Shown: one piece after another, positions 7,169-11,172 of the stretch
How the letters are laid out: each line of letters opens with the position of its first letter
Numbering within the stretch: position 1 is the stretch's first letter
Assembly (NCBI GenBank): GCA_028290245.1
Contig: JAQGKG010000391.1
Coordinates: 1-11,172, forward strand
Direction of reading: 5' to 3'
Origin: Devosia sp.
GTDB taxonomy: Bacteria; Pseudomonadota; Alphaproteobacteria; Rhizobiales; Devosiaceae
Length of the DNA: 11,172 bases
Notes under the pieces: model-generated
Database searches by the model: none
Seen by the model: only the letters and a program-made list of their open reading frames with translations
What the model was told of the DNA's origin: nothing
Position numbers and translations under genes: made by a program

Positions 7169-9475
7169 GTGCTGACCTCGGCTCGAAAGACAATGCCGGC
7201 TCTCGACTACGTGTCGATCATCCGCTCGGTCTATGCAGACCGGCGAGCGATGCTTGCTGGCGCCATTGCCAGCGCCTTCGCTGCCGGGATTTCGGCATAT
7301 CGGGCCAGTTCTGAGCCTCTCTACCTCATTGCCTTTGCATTTATCGTCATTGGCATAGTGCGCTACCTGAACATGCAAGCATTTTGGAAAGCAGCAATCA
7401 GCAACGACGACGCTGTTGCAGCCGAGCGGTGGGAAAATCGTGCCGTTGCCATCGGCTGTGCATTGGCTGCCGTTTATGGGCTGTGGTGCATGGTCAGTAT
7501 GCTGCTGGTCGAAGATCCCTATGCGGAATTGGTCGCCTCCACCCTGACGATCGCGGTCATGGTGGGCATCTGCGCGCGCAATTTTGGGTTGGATCGGCTG
7601 GTCACCCTCCAAATGACGATGGTCATTGTTCCACTGTCGCTTGGCTTGTTGTTGCGCAACGATATCTACCACCCTGTGCTGGCGATCCTGCTGATCGTCA
7701 TGCTGAGCAGTTTCAGAAAGCTTTCCGGTGACATTCGGACCATTCTGCTGAGTGCAGTGCATGGACGAGACGAGGCGTCGCGCCTTGCTGCCGAACTCGA
7801 TATGGCAATGACAACGCTCGAGCACGGTCTCTGCATGCTTGACGATCGTGGGGTTATTTCGTTTGCCAATGAACGGGCGGAGCGGCTGTTGTCCTTTATC
7901 GGTCCGGCCAGGTTAGTCGGCCAGCCGTTTGGCTCGGTGCTGTCCGACCTTGCCGATAGCAAAGCCTTGCCCACCACGGCGATCGATCGGCTGGCCGATC
8001 TGATCAGCACGCGGTCGGCCGGCAAGGTGCTGTTGTGCCTGCCTGCAGATCGTTTTTACGAAGTCACCGTCAGCTCGCGCCGCGAGCGTTGCGTGCTGTT
8101 GTTCGAGGACATCAGCGAGCGTATCGCCGCCGAAGAGCGCATAACCTTCATGGCGCGGCATGACACGCTGACCAGCCTCCCCAACCGGACCTATTTCAGC
8201 GAATTAGCCAGTGAAAACATGAACGCGCGGCTGCGTACCGGAGCCAAAACGCGATTGGTCTCGCTGACGCTGGTGGACATTGACGACTTCAAGCACGTCA
8301 ACGACACATATGGTCATATCGTCGGCGATGATTTGCTGGAGCAGGTCGCTGACCGCCTGCGTTGGGCCATGCCGCCGGAGACGATCCTGGCGCGGCTGGG
8401 TGGCGACGAATTCGTCATCTACAGCGGTACGGCAGGCGATGACGCCCAGGCCCAGAAGGACGCGGCGTCGATCCTGTCCGCTTTCGCCGATCCCTTCTTG
8501 CTCGATGGATTGACCCTCTCGGTGACCGTCAGCCTTGGCATCGCCACCAGCGCGCTGGCCACAGAGGCGCTAGACGATCTAATGACCAAGGCTGACTTGG
8601 CGCTCTATTCGGCCAAGGGTGACGGCAAGGCACGCAGCCAGCAGTTCCACGCGCAGATGGATATCGACTACCACTATCGCCAGCGGCTCAAGAGCGATCT
8701 GCGTGATGCCGTTCGCGAAGGCGTGTTGACACTTGCCTTCCAGCCACTGCTCGACCTCAAGACCCGCAAGGTTGTCACCTGCGAAGCACTGGCGCGCTGG
8801 AGCCACCCGGAGCTAGGCATGATTCCGCCCTCAACCTTCATTCCGCTGGCGGAAGAAATGGGCTTGATTTCAGACATCACTGCCTGGGTGCTGCAGCGGG
8901 CCACGCTGCAATGCAGCCAATGGCCGGACAATGTCTGCGTCGCGGTCAACATTTCCGCGCGGGACTTCCGCGTCAGCAATCTCAATCAACTCGTCGAAAG
9001 CGCGCTTGCCGATTCTGGACTTGCGCCATCGCGCCTCGAGATAGAGGTGACCGAAACCGCCGTGATCGAGGAGCGCGAAATTGCCCAGCGGCTGCTGACC
9101 GGCTTCTTCAAGCGCGGCATTGCCATTGCGCTGGACGATTTTGGCACCGGCTACTCATCGCTGAGCTATCTCAACACGCTGCCGCTAACCAAGCTCAAGA
9201 TCGACCGGTCATTCGTGTCCGACATTGCCCACAATGCACGCTCGCTGCGCCTGCTGACCAATGTGGCTCGCCTCGGACGTGATCTCGACCTGACCGTGGT
9301 TGCCGAAGGCGTCGAGACGGAAGATCAGCTCAACACCATGCTTGAACATACCGACGTCCAGCAGGTGCAGGGTTACTACTTCAGCCGTCCGGTAGCGGAG
9401 AGCGAGATTGGCGCGCTGATCGGCAGTCTGAATGGCAATGTCCAGCCGATCGCCACTACCCGTCGACGTGGTTAA
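7169..9475 (+). CDS. Membrane PAS-GGDEF-EAL protein (cyclic-di-GMP synthesis/breakdown)
   Basis: 768 residues. About five hydrophobic segments fill the first ~200 residues (for example AMLAGAIASAFAAGISAY, LYLIAFAFIVIGIV, VAIGCALAAVYGLW, LVASTLTIAVMVGI, LAILLIVML), forming a membrane sensor of unassigned type. A PAS domain follows (about 207-320, LEHGLCMLDDRGVISFANERAERL). The GGDEF domain starts at RHDTLTSLPNR (about 330), with the motif intact at 411-415. The RxxD inhibitory site, expected five residues earlier, is absent (PPET instead). The EAL domain has EAL at 539-541, NISARDF, EVTETAVIEE, DDFGTGYSSL (from 656), KLKIDRSFV, VVAEGVETEDQ and VQGYYFSRPV, so the phosphodiesterase residues look complete. 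Such proteins set c-di-GMP levels that control motility and biofilm; which activity dominates is unknown. The gene lies between the sugar-binding protein and the acyltransferase, same strand, with 133-bp gaps on each side. Confidence 0.93.
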   Translation: MLTSARKTMPALDYVSIIRSVYADRRAMLAGAIASAFAAGISAYRASSEPLYLIAFAFIVIGIVRYLNMQAFWKAAISNDDAVAAERWENRAVAIGCALAAVYGLWCMVSMLLVEDPYAELVASTLTIAVMVGICARNFGLDRLVTLQMTMVIVPLSLGLLLRNDIYHPVLAILLIVMLSSFRKLSGDIRTILLSAVHGRDEASRLAAELDMAMTTLEHGLCMLDDRGVISFANERAERLLSFIGPARLVGQPFGSVLSDLADSKALPTTAIDRLADLISTRSAGKVLLCLPADRFYEVTVSSRRERCVLLFEDISERIAAEERITFMARHDTLTSLPNRTYFSELASENMNARLRTGAKTRLVSLTLVDIDDFKHVNDTYGHIVGDDLLEQVADRLRWAMPPETILARLGGDEFVIYSGTAGDDAQAQKDAASILSAFADPFLLDGLTLSVTVSLGIATSALATEALDDLMTKADLALYSAKGDGKARSQQFHAQMDIDYHYRQRLKSDLRDAVREGVLTLAFQPLLDLKTRKVVTCEALARWSHPELGMIPPSTFIPLAEEMGLISDITAWVLQRATLQCSQWPDNVCVAVNISARDFRVSNLNQLVESALADSGLAPSRLEIEVTETAVIEEREIAQRLLTGFFKRGIAIALDDFGTGYSSLSYLNTLPLTKLKIDRSFVSDIAHNARSLRLLTNVARLGRDLDLTVVAEGVETEDQLNTMLEHTDVQQVQGYYFSRPVAESEIGALIGSLNGNVQPIATTRRRG

Positions 9476-9608
9476 CGGGCTTTAACCCCTCTCCTCGCTG
9501 GAAATTATTTGAAACGCCAGTATGCGCACGGCAGCAGCGTATTTTTTGCGCGTGCCATTATGGATAACAGACAGTTAATGTCCGCCCGCATTAGTGGGGC
9601 AGTTAGCA
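9476..9608. promoter_or_regulatory. Intergenic region between GGDEF/EAL and acyltransferase genes
   Basis: A 133-bp gap. A short inverted pair GGTTAA/TTAACC spans the GGDEF/EAL stop codon (about 9470-9487). A T-run lies at about 9542-9547, and GGGG just upstream of ATG 9609 may be the ribosome binding site. TTGAAA at 9509-9514 could be a -35 box, but no matching -10 is visible. The size of the gap suggests the acyltransferase may have its own promoter. Confidence 0.35.
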
Positions 9609-10391
9609 ATGAGTACAGCGTCGCAACTCCAATCGAGTTCATCGCGCTTCGCATCCACGCTGATCGATCTGCTCGATCGCGTCGAATATCGCAGGGTTTC
9701 GCTCGACGAGCAGTTAGACCCGGTCTATCGGCTGCGCTACGAGGCCTATCGGCGCGAGGACTTCGTGCCAATCAATTCCCAGGAAATCACGCGAGACGTC
9801 TACGACGATGCCGACAACTGCTATTGTTTTGGCGTCTATATCGATGGAATCCTGGTCAGCTCGATCCGCTTTCATCACGTGACCAGCGCCAATCGGCAAT
9901 CACCCAGCCGCACGATCTGGCCGGAAATCCTTGATCCAAAGCTTGACCAGGGCGACAGTTATATCGATCCGAGCCGCTTCACGGCCGACCATGACGCCTC
10001 GCTTGCCTTGCCAGCACTGCCTTATTTAACGTTGCGCATTGTCGCGATGGCCAGCGAGTATTTCACTGTGCGCTACTGCATTGCCTCGGTACGGGCAGAA
10101 CATGCAGCTTTCTATCGGCGGGTCTTCGGTTCAGAGCGGCTGGGCGACGAGCGTAACTGGGGAGAGTTGCGATTTCCGGTATGCCTTTATGCGGCCGAAG
10201 TGCCGACAATCCGCAACCGCGTCGCCGACCGCTTCCCGTTCTTCATGTCGACACCAGCCGAACGCGATGCGCTATTTGGGCCGGGCCTTGGCCCGCGCAA
10301 GATCGTGGCGCCGACCGCCCGCGTCGCGCATCGTCTGCGCGTCATCGAAAACGAGGGCGCTCAACCAACTGTTGGTGAACTGCATGAATAG
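9609..10391 (+). CDS. FeeM/LuxI-like N-acyl amino acid (or autoinducer-like) synthase
   Basis: 260 residues from ATG 9609; GTG 9594 is an alternative start. The protein has the layout of the GNAT-fold FeeM/LuxI acyl synthase group, which moves a fatty acyl chain from acyl carrier protein to an amino group. Matches to LuxI hallmarks: LRYEAY with Arg43 and Tyr47 (LuxI Arg24, Phe28); acidic DVYDDADN with Asp66 and Asp69 (Asp45, Asp48); SSIRFH with Arg87 (Arg70); and DPSRFT with Asp120 and Arg123 in place of the Glu-x-Ser-Arg motif. The C-terminal FPFFMSTPAERDALFG is typical of FeeM-like proteins rather than true LuxI. The product is likely an N-acyl amino acid or related lipid, but the acceptor is not predictable. 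No luxR-type gene is in the window. Its stop lies only seven bases from a tRNA 3' fragment, next to the integrated element. Confidence 0.75.
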   Translation: MSTASQLQSSSSRFASTLIDLLDRVEYRRVSLDEQLDPVYRLRYEAYRREDFVPINSQEITRDVYDDADNCYCFGVYIDGILVSSIRFHHVTSANRQSPSRTIWPEILDPKLDQGDSYIDPSRFTADHDASLALPALPYLTLRIVAMASEYFTVRYCIASVRAEHAAFYRRVFGSERLGDERNWGELRFPVCLYAAEVPTIRNRVADRFPFFMSTPAERDALFGPGLGPRKIVAPTARVAHRLRVIENEGAQPTVGELHE

Positions 10392-10398
10392 TGAATAG

Positions 10399-10419
10399 TG
10401 GTGCCGCTTAGGTGACTCG
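10399..10419 (-). other. 3' end fragment of a tRNA gene, predicted att core at the end of an integrated element
   Basis: Read on the minus strand these bases end in CACCT-AAGCGGC-A-CCA. This is exactly a tRNA 3' end: the 3' side of a T-stem, the 3' strand of a 7-bp acceptor stem, the discriminator A, and CCA, preceded by CGAGT from a T-loop. The rest of the tRNA is missing: the bases beyond (CCGTTTC on the minus strand) neither complete a T-stem nor continue into an anticodon arm. Tyrosine integrases commonly insert at tRNA 3' ends and leave such a duplicated tail at one end. The acceptor sequence (partner GCCGCTT) fits what I recall of some alphaproteobacterial tRNA-Thr genes, but the isotype cannot be read without the anticodon. 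Because the tRNA tail faces left, the element lies to the right. Confidence 0.75.
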
Positions 10420-10451
10420 GAAACGGACATCGAGCCGTATCAGGCCGTTTC
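10420..10451. repeat. Inverted repeat next to the predicted att core
   Basis: GAAACGG (10420-10426) is followed 18 bases later by its inverse CCGTTTC (10445-10451). It touches the tRNA fragment directly, which is where an integrase or accessory factor could bind, or it could be a hairpin in a transcript. No T-run follows on the plus strand. Confidence 0.4.
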
Positions 10452-10468
10452 AAAACCCCTCAAACCCC
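10451..10468 (+). repeat. Short C-rich direct repeat (CAAACCCC-like) between two inverted repeats
   Basis: Two neighbouring copies of a CAAA(A)CCCC unit, the first with an extra A and a following T. Integrase arm sites are often short direct repeats near the core, which fits this place, but two copies are weak evidence. Confidence 0.3.
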
Positions 10469-10507
10469 AATGATACTAGGCACGTTCTTGTTTCGTGCCC
10501 TATCATT
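10469..10507. repeat. Strong two-part inverted repeat upstream of the integrase gene
   Basis: AATGATA (10469-10475) pairs with TATCATT (10501-10507), and GGCACG (10479-10484) pairs with CGTGCC (10494-10499). They are separated by a small internal loop (3 against 1 base) with a 9-base apical loop TTCTTGTTT. In total 13 pairs form, the longest inverted repeat noticed in the window. No T-run follows on the plus strand, so a simple terminator is unlikely. It may be an operator or recombination-directionality site controlling int, or an mRNA leader hairpin. Confidence 0.6.
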
Positions 10508-10514
10508 GTATATC
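10489..10514 (+). promoter_or_regulatory. Possible promoter for the integrase gene (weak)
   Basis: TTGTTT at about 10488-10493 and TATATC at 10509-10514 resemble -35 and -10 boxes, but the 15-base spacing is short and neither box is a full match. The -35 would sit in the loop and the -10 just past the right arm of the strong inverted repeat, so a protein or hairpin there could control int. Confidence 0.2.
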
Positions 10515-10564
10515 ACAGAGAGGCGCCCAATAGCGGCGTGGAAGGTGGACACAGGGGTGGTTGA

Positions 10565-11172
10565 GTGGGACGGGGCTTGAACAAACTAACAGCTTTGCAG
10601 CTCAAGAATGCTGTTGCTGGAAAGCTAGCCGACGGTGGGGGGCTATGGTTTCACCAGCGGGAAAGCGGTGGGTCGCAGTGGTTCTTGCGCTATACCATCA
10701 ACGGGCAGCGGCGGGAAATGGGGCTAGGCTCCGGGGAACAGGTTTCGCTTCGCGAGGCTAGGGCAACTGCTGACAAGTGGCGCATGCGGTTGCGCGAAGG
10801 CGTAGATCCAATAAGCGATCGCGAACGCCTTAAGCGCGAGGCCGCACGCAACCTCCACAAGCTAAGGGAAATCGCCGTGGACGCCTTCGAAGCGCGAAAG
10901 GCGGAGCTGAAGGGCGATGGTATCGCCGGTCGTTGGTTCAGCCCACTGGAGCTACACATTCTACCCAAGCTGGGCGAGACCCCAGTAAGCGACCTCGAGC
11001 AGACGGCAATACGCGACGCATTGGCGCCCATCTGGCATGCCAAGGCTGAAACAGCACGGAAGGCGCTCAACCGGTTGAGCATCTGCATGCATCATGCCGC
11101 AGCGCTTGGACTGGACGTGGATCTGCAAGCTACCGAGAAGGCCCGCGCTCTTCTGGGTAAACAGCGGCATAC
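10565..11172 (+). CDS. int: Tyrosine-type site-specific integrase (DUF4102 N-terminal domain), truncated by window edge
   Basis: 202 complete codons from GTG 10565, with the frame open to the window edge; full family members are usually about 400 residues. It would catalyse integration and excision of a mobile element at a tRNA gene. The N-terminal arm-binding domain (DUF4102 type) is clear: LNKLTALQLKNA, KLADGGGLWFHQRESGGSQWFLRY (Asp23, Trp39, Arg42), REMGLG, SLREARATADKWRMRLREGVDPISDRE. A core-binding SAM-like domain starts near residue 102 (AFEARKAEL ... WFSPLELHILPKLGETPVSDLEQTAIRDALAPIWHAKAETARKALNRL). The catalytic Arg-His-Arg-Tyr domain is beyond the edge. AGGGG lies seven bases before GTG 10565; TTG 10577 (LNKLTAL) is an alternative start. 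It uses CTA, AGG and ATA codons more freely than the genes to its left, fitting acquired DNA. The tRNA fragment at 10399 supports its role. Confidence 0.9.
   Translation, partial: MGRGLNKLTALQLKNAVAGKLADGGGLWFHQRESGGSQWFLRYTINGQRREMGLGSGEQVSLREARATADKWRMRLREGVDPISDRERLKREAARNLHKLREIAVDAFEARKAELKGDGIAGRWFSPLELHILPKLGETPVSDLEQTAIRDALAPIWHAKAETARKALNRLSICMHHAAALGLDVDLQATEKARALLGKQRH

Noticed and set aside
9509..9540. Promoter with TTGAAA -35 before the acyltransferase
   Set aside because: No acceptable -10 box was found 16-18 bases downstream.
10399..10451. A complete tRNA gene at this place
   Set aside because: Only the 3' tail matches. The other side of the T-stem, the anticodon arm and the 5' acceptor strand are absent.
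10469..10507. Rho-independent terminator after the acyltransferase
   Set aside because: The hairpin is not followed by a T-run on the plus strand and sits inside the element, beyond the tRNA tail.

Overview
The window is GC-rich, densely coding, and uses several GTG/TTG starts with purine-rich Shine-Dalgarno sequences. The gene set suggests an alphaproteobacterium, most likely of the Hyphomicrobiales. It carries an ImuA-ImuB-DnaE2 mutasome cassette and a FeeM/LuxI-like acyltransferase with rhizobial-type relatives. This placement is inferred from protein families recognised by eye; no database was searched.

Layout. (1) 1-5385, plus strand: the 3' end of imuA (truncated by the window edge), imuB and dnaE2, all overlapping, which is the SOS-inducible translesion-synthesis operon. 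ImuB and DnaE2 overlap by four bases (TTGA). (2) 5382-5672, minus strand: a small pterin-4a-carbinolamine dehydratase (phhB family), converging on dnaE2 with overlapping stop codons. (3) 5797-7035, plus: a periplasmic sugar-binding protein of the glucose/mannose ABC family, with no permease or ATPase genes beside it. (4) 7169-9475, plus: a membrane-anchored PAS-GGDEF-EAL protein for cyclic-di-GMP turnover with both motifs intact. (5) 9609-10391, plus: a FeeM/LuxI-like N-acyl (amino acid or related) synthase. (6) 10399 to the right edge: what looks like one end of an integrative element. It starts with a copy of the last ~21 nt of a tRNA gene (minus strand), then about 145 bp rich in inverted and direct repeats, then the first 202 codons of a DUF4102-type tyrosine integrase that runs off the window.

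How the parts fit. Genes 1-5 read as ordinary chromosomal backbone: mutagenic DNA repair, pterin recycling, and a possible signalling neighbourhood of sugar binding protein, c-di-GMP enzyme and acyl signal synthase. The last three lie in the same direction with 133-bp gaps, so their functional link is only a hypothesis. The truncated tRNA end next to an integrase predicts that the mobile element extends to the right and that the intact tRNA (possibly tRNA-Thr, minus strand) marks its far end. No stretch over 300 bases lacks a gene; the longest gap is the 173 bp between the acyltransferase and the integrase. I saw no CRISPR array, rRNA, complete tRNA or insertion sequence. The most noteworthy signal is this element boundary; I did not find a clearly new multi-gene system.
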